DNA from: Candidatus Planktophila lacus
GTDB lineage: Bacteria > Actinomycetota > Actinomycetes > Nanopelagicales > Nanopelagicaceae
NCBI RefSeq assembly: GCF_002288325.1
Contig: NZ_CP016780.1
Location: 558,001 to 622,000, forward strand
DNA length: 64,000 nucleotides
Direction: 5' to 3'
The notes beneath the pieces are model-generated. The model saw nothing but the letters and a program-made list of their open reading frames with translations. It had not been told where the DNA came from and searched no databases. Both the position numbers and the translations under genes were made by a program. Positions 1 to 8,987 of the stretch are shown piece by piece; position 1 is the stretch's first letter, and the number at the start of each line of letters is the position of its first letter.

Positions 1-1660
1 AAGCAGCTTTAAATTTTTCAACTGAACCAGGCTTATGTGGATAGCCCCACTGAGCAAATGGCATTGCGCCTGAGTCATACCAACAGTCGATAACTTCAGG
101 TACGCGATTCATAACCTTGGAACATTGCGCACATGGAAAGGTAATGTCGTCAACAAATGGGCGATGTGGATCAAGGTTGGAAAGTTCTTGTCCAGCTAGT
201 GCGCCGAGTTCAGCAAGTGAATCAACGCAGACTTCATGTTTATCTTCGCAACGCCAGATCGGTAGCGGCGTTCCCCAGAAACGATTTCGCGAAAGCGCCC
301 AGTCAATGTTGTTATTGAGCCAATCACCGTAACGGCCAGTCTTAATTGTCTCGGGATGCCAATTGGTCTTGTTATTCTCGCGGATCAACTCATCTTTAAT
401 TGAGGTCGTGCGGATATACCAAGATGGTTGCGCGTAATAAATAAGTGCGGTGTGACAGCGCCAGCAGTGTGGATATGGGTGCTCAAATGGCTGGTGCTTA
501 TATAAAACACCGCATGATTTAAGTTCCTTAACCAAAGTCTTATCGGCTTCCTTAAAGAAGACCCCGCCAACTAGTGGAACATCGGCTAAGAACTTTCCAT
601 CGGGTGCGATTGGATTTACAACAGGAAGACCATAACCACGGCAAACCGCTAAATCGTCAGCGCCAAAGGCAGGGGATTGGTGAACTAAGCCAGTTCCATC
701 TTCAGTTGTTACATATGTTGCCAGAACTATGAAATGCGAATCTGGAATCTCGATCAAATCTAGTGGGCGCTTGTAAGTAACGCGCTCGAGATCTCTACCC
801 TTGATAACCTTTAAAACTTTAACTTCACCGGAGAGTGCGCTGAGAAGAGCCTCTGCAACAACTAGGACTTCGCGGTTTTCTTCAACCACAACTTCAGCGA
901 CGGCATAATCAACATCTGGGTGAACCGCAACAGCGGTATTTGAAACCAAGGTCCAAGGCGTTGTTGTCCAGACAAGCAGAGCCGCACCAAGATCTGCTAA
1001 TTCACCAGATGTAACTGGAAAGCGAACATATACAGATGGATCGGTAACTGTTTCGTATCCCTGCGCTAACTCATGATCGGAGAGGCCGGTTCCACAACGC
1101 GGGCAATATGGTGCAACGCGGTGATCTTGAACTAGAAGACCTTTCTTCCATATCTCTTTTAAGCTCCACCAAACGCTTTCGACATATTCAGGAGCCATCG
1201 TCCAATAAGCCTGATCAAAATCAACCCAAAAACCCATCCGGTTGGTCATCGTTGTAAATGCATCAACATGGCGAGTTACTGATTCGCGGCACTTATCGTT
1301 AAAGGCGGCAATTCCGTATTTTTCAATATCGCCTTTTCCAGTAAAACCTAACTCTTTTTCGACAGCGATCTCAACTGGCAAGCCGTGGCAATCCCAACCT
1401 GCTTTGCGAGTTACATATTTGCCCTTCATCGTTTGATAACGCGGAAAGACATCTTTAAAGACGCGCGCTTCGATGTGGTGAGTTCCGGGCATTCCATTGG
1501 CTGTTGGTGGGCCTTCATAGAAGGTCCAAGGTTGCGCGCCTTCTCTAGCTTGCGTGCTCGCCTCGAAAATCGAATTGGTGCGCCAGAAATCTAGGATCGA
1601 ACGCTCCATACCTGGGAGGTCGATCGCTGCGGGAATTGGGCGCATCTTTGGAGAATTCAT
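1..1660 (-). CDS. ileS: Isoleucyl-tRNA synthetase, N-terminal part (cut by left edge)
   Basis: Charges tRNA-Ile with isoleucine in the cytosol and edits misactivated valine. Reading the minus strand from ATG 1660 gives about 553 residues before the window ends. The class I signature is seen as PPTANGMPGTHH near residue 50, followed by ARVFKDVFPRYQTMKG and RKAGWDCHGLPVE, all typical of IleS. Close to the edge the frame reads DCWYDSGAMPFAQWGYPH, which precedes the KMSKS region, so the KMSKS loop and anticodon-binding domain lie outside. There is no Shine-Dalgarno before the start; a TAGACT box lies 9 nt upstream (1675-1670), and ATG 1645 is an alternative start. It is divergent from the DksA-like gene, as in other actinobacteria. 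The call is certain; the exact start is not. Confidence 0.96.
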   Translation of the reverse strand, partial: MNSPKMRPIPAAIDLPGMERSILDFWRTNSIFEASTQAREGAQPWTFYEGPPTANGMPGTHHIEARVFKDVFPRYQTMKGKYVTRKAGWDCHGLPVEIAVEKELGFTGKGDIEKYGIAAFNDKCRESVTRHVDAFTTMTNRMGFWVDFDQAYWTMAPEYVESVWWSLKEIWKKGLLVQDHRVAPYCPRCGTGLSDHELAQGYETVTDPSVYVRFPVTSGELADLGAALLVWTTTPWTLVSNTAVAVHPDVDYAVAEVVVEENREVLVVAEALLSALSGEVKVLKVIKGRDLERVTYKRPLDLIEIPDSHFIVLATYVTTEDGTGLVHQSPAFGADDLAVCRGYGLPVVNPIAPDGKFLADVPLVGGVFFKEADKTLVKELKSCGVLYKHQPFEHPYPHCWRCHTALIYYAQPSWYIRTTSIKDELIRENNKTNWHPETIKTGRYGDWLNNNIDWALSRNRFWGTPLPIWRCEDKHEVCVDSLAELGALAGQELSNLDPHRPFVDDITFPCAQCSKVMNRVPEVIDCWYDSGAMPFAQWGYPHKPGSVEKFKAA

Positions 1661-1721
1661 AAGGAGGCGAGTCTAACGCCCGCCTTGCGCAGAACTGTTC
1701 AAGAATTTGCGCGGTCGATGA

Positions 1722-2573
1722 GTGGCAAAGTTGGTGGCGCGTGGAAAAGGGCATAAGGTGCGCGGCGTGCCAGCAAAAAAGAAGACCGTGAAGAAGCCGG
1801 TTAAGAAGGTAGCCAAGGCAAAGAAGGCGCCTGCTAAGAAAGCCGCGGCCAAGAAAACTCCTGCCAAGAAAGTTGCTAAGAAAGCGCCAGCAAAGAAAGT
1901 TGCTAAGAAAGTTGCTAAGAAAGTTGCTAAGAAAGTTGCTAAAAAAGCGCCAGCCAAGAAATCTGCCTTGAAGAAAGCGCCAGTTCGACCTTTCCCATCT
2001 AAGGCTGGAAAGACAACTCTTACCGTTGATGAAAAATCTCAAACAGTTAGCGTTGCAACAGTTGTTGCGCCAGTTGCTGCTCCAGTAATTGAAGAGCGCC
2101 GTCTAGTAATGCCCCCACCTCCACGCCCAGTCAAGAGTGGAAAGAAAGTTGCGCCGCTTAAACCAATCAAAGCAGCGCCAACTCCAGTAACTGCCAGCGA
2201 TGGTGAAGCGCCATGGTCGGCTGCAGAGTTAAAGGCAGTTCGCACTGAAATCTCTGCTGATCTTGAACGCTTGCGTCGTGAACTTGTTCTTGTAGAAGCA
2301 GAGATGGATGAGTTGATTTCTGATTCTGGTGAAGGCGCTGGAGATGATCAGGCCGATTCAGGTACCAAAACTTTTGAACGTGAACACGAGATGTCTCTGG
2401 TAATCAACGCGCGCGATATGGTCTTACAAACAGAGCGCGCCCTTGATCGAATCGACAATAAAACTTATGGAAGTTGCGAAGAGTGCGGCAGCCCAATCGG
2501 CAAAGCACGCCTGCAAGTATTTCCACGCGCTACCCTCTGCATGATCTGTAAGCAGAAGGAAGAGCGGCGCTAA
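1722..2573 (+). CDS. DksA/TraR-type C4 zinc-finger protein with lysine/alanine-rich histone-H1-like N-terminus
   Basis: 283 residues from GTG 1722, which directly follows an in-frame TGA. Residues about 19-95 are a basic low-complexity tail of KKVA, KKAPA and PAKK units like the tails of histone-H1-like bacterial proteins. A proline/valine-rich linker follows to about residue 165, then a helical pair rich in Glu/Arg, then a C4 zinc finger with Cys252, Cys255, Cys273 and Cys276 in the DksA/TraR arrangement (CEEC...CMIC). DksA-family proteins bind RNA polymerase in the secondary channel; whether this one does is unknown. The basic tail could bind DNA or RNA (inference). It sits between ileS and lspA, where actinobacteria commonly carry a DksA-like gene. 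Tail length may vary because four perfect 12-nt repeats encode part of it (1893-1940). No clear RBS supports the start. Confidence 0.85.
   Translation: MAKLVARGKGHKVRGVPAKKKTVKKPVKKVAKAKKAPAKKAAAKKTPAKKVAKKAPAKKVAKKVAKKVAKKVAKKAPAKKSALKKAPVRPFPSKAGKTTLTVDEKSQTVSVATVVAPVAAPVIEERRLVMPPPPRPVKSGKKVAPLKPIKAAPTPVTASDGEAPWSAAELKAVRTEISADLERLRRELVLVEAEMDELISDSGEGAGDDQADSGTKTFEREHEMSLVINARDMVLQTERALDRIDNKTYGSCEECGSPIGKARLQVFPRATLCMICKQKEERR
1893..1940 (+). repeat. Four perfect 12-nt tandem repeats (AAGAAAGTTGCT) in the DksA-like gene
   Basis: Units at 1893-1904, 1905-1916, 1917-1928 and 1929-1940 are identical and encode KKVA. Another identical unit stands alone at 1866-1877, and degenerate units flank the run. 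Identity at the codon level, including third positions, suggests recent slippage or unequal exchange rather than old protein-level selection. Confidence 0.95.
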
Positions 2574-2574
2574 G

Positions 2575-3120
2575 GTGCGCCCAGCTTCACAACCCAATTC
2601 CGGCAAAGCAAAGTTTGGCTTGGTTAAACGCCTCTATCTAATCGCCTGGATAATCTGGCTAATCGATTTCGCTACCAAGACTTGGGCGATCGCTAATTTA
2701 GATTCCCGAGATCCCATTAAATTGATTGGATCATTCCTGCAGTTAACGCTGGTAAAAAACTCTGGAGCGGCATTTAGCTTTGCGACGGGTGCAACTTTTA
2801 TTCTCTCAATATTTGCTTGTTGCGTCGTAGCCGCAATTGCTTACTACGCACCAAAGATCACCTCAAAGGGATGGGCGATTGTGATTGGTCTAGCCCTTGG
2901 CGGAATCGTAGGTAACTTAACTGATCGAATCTTCCGTGCGCCGGGCTTCTTCACCGGCCATGTGATCGACTGGATTGAGTTACCAAATTGGCCGGTATTT
3001 AACATCGCAGATAGCGCTATTGTGGTTGCAACAGTGATCGCAGTGGTCCTGTCAATTAAAAATATTTCTCCGATAGAGCCAGCAAATGTCGAGAAAAAAG
3101 ATAGTTCCGAGGAGGCGTAA
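2575..3120 (+). CDS. lspA: Lipoprotein signal peptidase (signal peptidase II)
   Basis: Integral membrane aspartyl peptidase that removes signal peptides from prolipoproteins after Lgt has lipidated the lipobox cysteine. 181 residues, normal for the family with a short extra N-terminus. Four hydrophobic segments lie near residues 20-40, 70-92, 100-118 and 140-162. The conserved motifs are VKNSGAAFS at 60-68, GGIVGNLTDRIF with catalytic Asp117, and FNIADS with catalytic Asp146. The GTG start at 2575 is 1 nt after the stop of the preceding gene, and the stop abuts the rluD start, so the three genes are probably translated from one message. lgt, its partner in lipoprotein maturation, lies at 18837. 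Confidence 0.97.
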   Translation: MRPASQPNSGKAKFGLVKRLYLIAWIIWLIDFATKTWAIANLDSRDPIKLIGSFLQLTLVKNSGAAFSFATGATFILSIFACCVVAAIAYYAPKITSKGWAIVIGLALGGIVGNLTDRIFRAPGFFTGHVIDWIELPNWPVFNIADSAIVVATVIAVVLSIKNISPIEPANVEKKDSSEEA

Positions 3121-4059
3121 ATGTCACGCGAAGCGCGCACATTAAGCGTTCCTGAAGGAGTTGCGGGCGAGCGAATCGACAGCGCCCTCACGCGAGTCCT
3201 TGGCCTTTCGCGCACCGCAATCGTAAAACTTCTCGAAGATGGCGACATCACAACTTCAGGGCGAGCGATGGCTAAGTCAGAGCGCGTAACGAGCGGACAA
3301 GTTATCGATGTCTTGATGCCAGAACCGCTAAATCAAGATCCAATTCCGCTGACTCCACTTGATGGGTTGCGCGTTGTTTACGATGATGAACATATTGTCG
3401 TAGTTGATAAACCGGTTGGTTGCGCCGCGCACCCAAGCCCAGGATGGATGGGGCCAACCGTTGTCGGCGCGCTTTTGGCAGCCGGTTACACAATTTCTAC
3501 ATCGGGTCCTTCCGAACGCGCTGGAATCGTTCATCGCTTAGATGTTGGCACGAGCGGTTTAATGATCGTTGCAAAAACTGATATTGCCTACACACGATTG
3601 AAGGAAGCATTCCGCAACCACGAAGTTGAAAAGACTTATCACGCGCTCGTGCAAGGTCATATGGATCCTGTTTCTGGAACCATCGATGCGCCTATCGATC
3701 GCCACCCAAAAGAAGATCATCGCTTTGCAGTTATTGCCGAGGGCAAAGAGAGCATCACCCACTACGAAGTTATCGAGTTTTATCGCTCCGTCTCACTCGT
3801 TAAAGTTGAGTTAGAGACCGGACGCACGCATCAAATCCGAGTTCACTTCTCGGCGCTAAATCATCCGCTAGTTGGCGATACAACTTATGGAGCAGATCCA
3901 GTCCTCGGAAAATCGTTAGCCATGTCACGTCCTTGGTTACACGCCCTTGAACTTCGCTTTAAACATCCCGTCTCATCCGAAGAACTGGTTCTCAACGCTC
4001 CCTATGCACCTGACCTTCAGGCTTGCTTGGCGTTGCTATCCGAAGCTGTTCTGCCGTAA
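3121..4059 (+). CDS. rluD: RluA/RluD-family 23S rRNA pseudouridine synthase
   Basis: Isomerises uridines to pseudouridine in RNA, probably 23S rRNA. 312 residues. An S4 RNA-binding domain covers about residues 12-75, followed by the catalytic domain with VDKPVGCAAHPSP near 95-107 and the signature HRLDVGTSGL, where Asp141 is the catalytic aspartate. ELETGRTHQIRVH is the conserved motif near the C-terminus. It follows lspA with no gap, and a GAGGAGG Shine-Dalgarno lies inside the end of lspA. The lspA-rluD pair is common across bacteria. Assignment to RluD rather than RluC or RluA rests on length and context, so target specificity is less certain than family. Confidence 0.93.
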   Translation: MSREARTLSVPEGVAGERIDSALTRVLGLSRTAIVKLLEDGDITTSGRAMAKSERVTSGQVIDVLMPEPLNQDPIPLTPLDGLRVVYDDEHIVVVDKPVGCAAHPSPGWMGPTVVGALLAAGYTISTSGPSERAGIVHRLDVGTSGLMIVAKTDIAYTRLKEAFRNHEVEKTYHALVQGHMDPVSGTIDAPIDRHPKEDHRFAVIAEGKESITHYEVIEFYRSVSLVKVELETGRTHQIRVHFSALNHPLVGDTTYGADPVLGKSLAMSRPWLHALELRFKHPVSSEELVLNAPYAPDLQACLALLSEAVLP

Positions 4060-4078
4060 CGACTAATCTTGTGCAACT

Positions 4079-7000
4079 GTGACAACCGAAAACCCAACCC
4101 AGCCAAAAGCGAGTAAAGATTCTTTTGTGCACCTTCATGTGCATACTGAATATTCAATGCTCGATGGTGCCGCACGTATCGGCGATCTAGTAGAAGAAGT
4201 AGCCCGCCAAGAGATGCCGGCGATCGCAATGACTGATCACGGAAATGTTTTCGGCGCCTTTGATTTCTATAAACAAGCGGTCAAGGCGGGCGTTAAACCG
4301 ATCATTGGTATCGAAGCCTACGTTGCTCCAGAATCGCGCTTTGATAAGAAGAAGGTGCAATGGGCCGATGGTGGAGAGGACGATGTTTCAGGCGGCGGTG
4401 CATATACGCATATGACCATCTTGGCCGAGAACAATCATGGACTCGCTAATTTATTTAAGCTCTCATCTCTTGCATCCCTTGAAGGTTATTACTACAAGCC
4501 GCGTATGGATCGTGAACTACTCTCTAAATATGCTGATGGTTTGATCGCAACTACTGGTTGCCCGGGTGGAGAAATCCAGACTCGCCTGCGTATGGGAAAT
4601 TATAAAGAAGCGATGCGCGCGGCAAGTGATTACCGAGATATTTTTGGCGCACATAACTTCTTCCTTGAACTAATGGATCACGGCATTGATGTTGAAAGGC
4701 GCGTTAAGGAAGATCTCATCAAACTTGGCCGCGAACTTAAACTGCCGCTGCTTGCGACAAACGACCTGCACTACACCCGCCATGAAGATGCGCCTGCGCA
4801 TGAAGCCCTGCTCTGCGTGCAATCTGGTTCAACTCTGGCAGATCCAAAGCGCTTTAAGTTTGATAACGATGAGTTCTACCTAAAGTCACCTGCGCAAATG
4901 CGTGAACTCTTTAAAGATCTGCCTGAAGCATGCGATAACACTCTGCTCATCGCCGAACGCTGCAACGTAAAACTCCGCGAAGGCGAAAATCTCATGCCCG
5001 CCTTTGCGGTGCCGCCAGGTGAAACAGAAGATTCTTGGTTACGTAAAGAGGCAGAGCGCGGGTTGGTTACACGTTTTGGAGATAAGGCAACAGATGCTCA
5101 TCGCGTTCGTTTAAATTACGAATTAGATGTCATGGCCAATATGGGATTTCCGGGTTACTTCTTAGTTGTTGCAGATCTAGTGGCACATGCCAAGAAAGTT
5201 GGAATCCGTGTTGGTCCTGGTCGCGGCTCTGCTGCGGGTTCATTAGTTGCGTACTCACTCGGAATTACCGGCCTTGATCCAATCGAACACGGCTTACTTT
5301 TTGAGCGATTCTTAAATCCAGAACGTATCTCTATGCCTGATATCGATCTGGACTTTGATGAACGTCGGCGCAGCGAGATGATCCGTTATGCAACTGAGAA
5401 ATACGGCGAAGATCGCGTAGCCCAGATCATCACCTACGGAACAATTAAATCTAAGCAATCAATTAAAGATGCCACACGCGTTTTAGGCTATCCATATGTA
5501 ATTGGTGAGAAGTTAACGAAAGCGCTCCCACCTTCAGTGATGGGAAAAGATATTTCACTTGCTGGAGTATTTGATTCACAAGACTCACGCCATGGCGAAG
5601 CCGGCGAATTTCGCGAGCTCTACAACACCGATCCTGATTCAAAGAAGGTCGTTGATTTAGCGCGCGGACTCGAAGGACTCAAGCGCCAATGGGGCGTGCA
5701 TGCCGCTGGCGTCATCCTTTCGCGTGAACCACTTCTTGATGTAATCCCAATTCATCGCCGCGAAGCCGATGGAGCAATCATTACCCAGTTCGATATGGGC
5801 GCCTGCGAATCAACGGGCTTGTTAAAGATGGATTTCTTGGGTCTTCGTAACTTATCCGTACTAGATGACGCGCTTTTAAATATTAAAGAGAATCAAGGAA
5901 TAGATATAGTCCTTGAAGATCTACCACTGTCAGATCAAAAAACTTTCGAACTCTTATCGCGCGGTGACACACTTGGTGTATTTCAACTCGATGGTGGACC
6001 AATGCGCGCACTCCTTCGCAGCATGGCGCCAGATTCATTTGCCGACATATCTGCGGTTATCGCGCTCTACCGCCCTGGTCCTATGGGCGAAAATGCACAC
6101 AATAACTATGCCGATCGTAAGAATGGTCGCAAACCAGTAGAACCAATTCATCCAGAGCTCTCTGAAGTTCTCCAAGAAATTTTGGGAGATACCTACGGTC
6201 TTATTGTTTATCAAGAACAAGTAATGGCGATCGCCCAGAAAGTTGCGGGGTTCTCACTTGGGCGCGCAGATCTTTTGCGTAAGGCGATGGGTAAGAAGAA
6301 TAAGGAAATTCTGGATAAGGAGTACATACCTTTTGAAGCTGGTATGAAAGAAAATGGATTCTCAACCGCCGCCATCAAACGTTTATGGGATGTTCTTATT
6401 CCCTTTTCTGACTATGCATTTAACCGAGCACATAGCGCAGGTTATGGAGTTGTCTCGTTCTGGACCGGTTATTTAAAGGCGAATTATCCAACCGAATATA
6501 TGGCGGCCCTGCTTACCAGTGTGCGTGATGATAAAGATAAGTCAGCGCTCTACTTATCCGAGTGCCGTCGTATGGGCATCAAGGTTCTTCCCCCCGATGT
6601 CAATGAATCAAATGCTGAATACACACCGCGTGGCAAAGATATTCGCTTTGGGCTTGCTGCAATCCGTAACGTTGGTGAAGGCGTGGTCGCTTCAATTAAA
6701 TCTGCGCGTACAACAAAGGGAGCATTTACCTCATTCGGTGATTTCCTCGCCAAAGTAGATGCGCAAGTTTGCAATAAGAAAACAATTGAATCTTTAATCA
6801 AAGGTGGAGCATTCGATTCGCTAAACCATCCACGTAAAGCGTTGATGTCAGTTCACCTAGAGGCAATTGACTCAGTCATCGAAACCAAGCGCGCAGAAGC
6901 GATTGGACAGTTTGATCTCTTCGGAGGTGACTCGATGACGCAAGTTTCAGGTCTGGAAATTGAGATACCTACATTTGAATGGGATAAGGCAACGCTGCTG

Positions 7001-7612
7001 GTCTTTGAACGCGAAATGTTGGGCCTCTATGTTTCAGATCATCCTCTTCTTGGCGTTGAACATATCTTGCGTTCCAATACCGATATGTCTATTAGCGCGC
7101 TACAAAGTGATGAGAGCACGCCAGATGGCATGGTCACTTTAGGTGGCTTGATTACCGGCGTTCAACGCAAAGTCTCTCGCACAGGTTCATCGTGGGCGAT
7201 TGTTAGCCTGGAAGATCTCGAAGGCGCTATCGAAGTTCTCTTCTTCTCGAATACTTACAATCAATATGCACTTACCTTGATTGAAGATCGCGTTGTAACA
7301 GTTCGAGGTCGATTCGAGCGTCGCGATGAAGTTTTGCGTTTTACTGCGCTTGAAATGAAGTCCCTCGATGTTTCGACTGGACCAGTTGGGCCGCTATTAA
7401 TCTCTTTGCCAATTGCGCAGTGCACGCCACCAGTAGTCGATCGCATGAAGGAAATTCTGCGTTCGCATCCCGGCAAACGAGAAGTACATATGCAGATCGA
7501 TGACCAAGGCGTACTAACAACTATGAAGATTGATGCACTCGTAACAGCATCGCCAAGTTTGAGCGCAGATTTGAAATCTATCTTGGGGCCAGACTGCTTA
7601 GTTCGAATGTGA
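4079..7612 (+). CDS. dnaE: DNA polymerase III alpha subunit (replicative DNA polymerase)
   Basis: Catalytic subunit of the replisome, 1177 residues, the usual DnaE1 size. The N-terminal PHP domain keeps its metal ligands: HVHTEYSMLDG near residue 18, MTDHGN near 50 and later His/Asp residues. In mycobacteria the DnaE1 PHP domain is the proofreading exonuclease, so the intact residues suggest the same here. The polymerase core shows GPGRGSAAGSLVAYSLGIT and MPDIDLDFDERRR with the catalytic aspartates. Tandem HhH elements and an OB-fold (VTLGGLITGVQRK) lie towards the C-terminus. The GTG start has no Shine-Dalgarno; TAATCT at 4064-4069 lies 9 nt upstream and could be the -10 of a nearly leaderless message. 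The gap after rluD is only 19 nt. Confidence 0.98.
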   Translation: MTTENPTQPKASKDSFVHLHVHTEYSMLDGAARIGDLVEEVARQEMPAIAMTDHGNVFGAFDFYKQAVKAGVKPIIGIEAYVAPESRFDKKKVQWADGGEDDVSGGGAYTHMTILAENNHGLANLFKLSSLASLEGYYYKPRMDRELLSKYADGLIATTGCPGGEIQTRLRMGNYKEAMRAASDYRDIFGAHNFFLELMDHGIDVERRVKEDLIKLGRELKLPLLATNDLHYTRHEDAPAHEALLCVQSGSTLADPKRFKFDNDEFYLKSPAQMRELFKDLPEACDNTLLIAERCNVKLREGENLMPAFAVPPGETEDSWLRKEAERGLVTRFGDKATDAHRVRLNYELDVMANMGFPGYFLVVADLVAHAKKVGIRVGPGRGSAAGSLVAYSLGITGLDPIEHGLLFERFLNPERISMPDIDLDFDERRRSEMIRYATEKYGEDRVAQIITYGTIKSKQSIKDATRVLGYPYVIGEKLTKALPPSVMGKDISLAGVFDSQDSRHGEAGEFRELYNTDPDSKKVVDLARGLEGLKRQWGVHAAGVILSREPLLDVIPIHRREADGAIITQFDMGACESTGLLKMDFLGLRNLSVLDDALLNIKENQGIDIVLEDLPLSDQKTFELLSRGDTLGVFQLDGGPMRALLRSMAPDSFADISAVIALYRPGPMGENAHNNYADRKNGRKPVEPIHPELSEVLQEILGDTYGLIVYQEQVMAIAQKVAGFSLGRADLLRKAMGKKNKEILDKEYIPFEAGMKENGFSTAAIKRLWDVLIPFSDYAFNRAHSAGYGVVSFWTGYLKANYPTEYMAALLTSVRDDKDKSALYLSECRRMGIKVLPPDVNESNAEYTPRGKDIRFGLAAIRNVGEGVVASIKSARTTKGAFTSFGDFLAKVDAQVCNKKTIESLIKGGAFDSLNHPRKALMSVHLEAIDSVIETKRAEAIGQFDLFGGDSMTQVSGLEIEIPTFEWDKATLLVFEREMLGLYVSDHPLLGVEHILRSNTDMSISALQSDESTPDGMVTLGGLITGVQRKVSRTGSSWAIVSLEDLEGAIEVLFFSNTYNQYALTLIEDRVVTVRGRFERRDEVLRFTALEMKSLDVSTGPVGPLLISLPIAQCTPPVVDRMKEILRSHPGKREVHMQIDDQGVLTTMKIDALVTASPSLSADLKSILGPDCLVRM

Positions 7613-7667
7613 TTTTGCGCTTTATCGCCTAATTTTATTGGCAACGCCTCGAAGAGGTGGCAGCCGT

Positions 7668-7679
7668 TAGACTTGCCCC
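7668..7679 (+). promoter_or_regulatory. Predicted leaderless promoter of the his-trp cluster (TAGACT, N6, ATG)
   Basis: TAGACT at 7668-7673 fits the actinobacterial -10 pattern TANNNT and ends 6 nt before the hisD ATG. No Shine-Dalgarno is present. A small inverted repeat, CCTC-GAA-GAGG at 7647-7657, lies 10 nt upstream and could be an operator. It would drive hisD and possibly the whole cluster. Confidence 0.6.
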
Positions 7680-8987
7680 ATGATTCGCTCGCTTGATCTA
7701 CGGGGTAAAGCTCTCACCAAAGCGGGCTACCAGAAAGCTATTCCGCGAGCGAAGTTAGATATCGCTGCAGCGCTAGTTGCGATTGAACCAATTCTGCAGA
7801 AAGTTAAATCAGGTACTGAGGCAGACTTGCTCCAACTGGCCGAAGAATTTGATGGCGTTCGGCCACCTTCAATCCGCGTTCCACAATCTGCTTTAGATAA
7901 AGCACTTGCTGATTTAGATCCAAAGATTCGTGCGGCACTAGAACTATCAGCGGAGAGAATCCGTAAAGTTCACAACGATCAAACCCGCGGCGTAACTACT
8001 ACGAAAGTTGTCGATGGGGGAGTCGTAACTGAACGTTGGATCCCAGTTGATCGCGTCGGGTTATATGTTCCAGGTGGTCGCGCCGTTTACCCAAGTAGCG
8101 TCTTAATGAATGTCATCCCAGCGCAGATTGCAAAAGTTTCCAGCATCGCTGTTGCATCACCACCACAGAAAGAGTTTGGCGGACTTCCGCATCCAACGAT
8201 TCTTGCTGCTTGCGCACTCCTTGGTATCAATGAGGTTTACGCAGTCGGTGGAGCACAAGCAATCGCGCTCTTTGCCTATGGCATGGATGGCCTCTGCGAG
8301 AAATGTGATTTGGTCACTGGTCCAGGCAATATCTATGTCGCTGCCGCCAAGCGCGCGCTGCGTGGAGTAATTGGAATCGACTCAGAAGCCGGCCCAACTG
8401 AGATTGCTATCTTGGCCGATGAAAGTGCGCGCGCAGGTGAAGTTGCCGCAGATCTAATTAGCCAGGCCGAGCACGATCTAATTGCCGCCGCTGTTCTAGT
8501 GACGACATCTGAAAAATTAGCAGGCGATGTTGTTAAAGAGTTGGAAGTCAGAGTCGCCAAGACGAAGCACTCAGCCAGAATCCGTGAGGCACTTTCCGGT
8601 ATTCAATCTGCAATCGTTATGGTCGATTCAATTGCGCAAGGGCTTGATGTCGTAAATGCCTATGCAGCAGAACACTTAGAGATCCAAACCCAGAACGCTG
8701 CGCAAGATGCGTTGAAAATTCGCAACGCTGGCGCAGTCTTCATCGGACGCTTCTCACCAGTGTCACTTGGCGATTATTCAGCAGGTTCAAATCACGTACT
8801 TCCAACAGGTGGATGCGCCTGCCACAGCAGTGGGCTATCTGTACAAACCTTCTTACGCGGGTTGCACTACATCGAATATTCAGAGGAAGCATTTATAGAT
8901 ATTTCACAGACTGTTATCACCCTTGCAAATTCAGAAGATTTGCCGGCACACGGTGAAGCGATGACCGCGCGTTTGGAAGATTTATGA
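7680..8987 (+). CDS. hisD: Histidinol dehydrogenase
   Basis: Zinc enzyme that oxidises L-histidinol to L-histidine in two NAD-dependent steps, the last reactions of histidine synthesis. 435 residues, the normal length. Recognisable blocks are [59 protein letters not shown] and [15 protein letters not shown], which carry the zinc and substrate ligands. It is the first gene of the his-trp cluster. Its ATG lies 6 nt after a TAGACT box with no ribosome binding site, so it is probably translated from a leaderless message. It overlaps hisC by 4 nt (ATGA). Confidence 0.98.
   Translation: MIRSLDLRGKALTKAGYQKAIPRAKLDIAAALVAIEPILQKVKSGTEADLLQLAEEFDGVRPPSIRVPQSALDKALADLDPKIRAALELSAERIRKVHNDQTRGVTTTKVVDGGVVTERWIPVDRVGLYVPGGRAVYPSSVLMNVIPAQIAKVSSIAVASPPQKEFGGLPHPTILAACALLGINEVYAVGGAQAIALFAYGMDGLCEKCDLVTGPGNIYVAAAKRALRGVIGIDSEAGPTEIAILADESARAGEVAADLISQAEHDLIAAAVLVTTSEKLAGDVVKELEVRVAKTKHSARIREALSGIQSAIVMVDSIAQGLDVVNAYAAEHLEIQTQNAAQDALKIRNAGAVFIGRFSPVSLGDYSAGSNHVLPTGGCACHSSGLSVQTFLRGLHYIEYSEEAFIDISQTVITLANSEDLPAHGEAMTARLEDL

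Noticed and set aside
1661-1667. Perfect AAGGAGG Shine-Dalgarno on the plus strand
   Set aside because: No ATG, GTG or TTG lies at a usable distance downstream on the plus strand, and on the minus strand, where ileS starts, it reads CCTCCTT. Chance occurrence.
1866-1940. Short regular repeats suggesting a CRISPR array
   Set aside because: The units are 12 nt, contiguous, in frame and have no spacers. They encode KKVA.
1545-2042. Minus-strand frames with repeated FLSNFLSNF and FLATFLATF hydrophobic runs
   Set aside because: They are antisense readings of the lysine-rich repeats in the DksA-like gene. They mimic a membrane protein, but the plus-strand frame has a recognisable zinc-finger domain.
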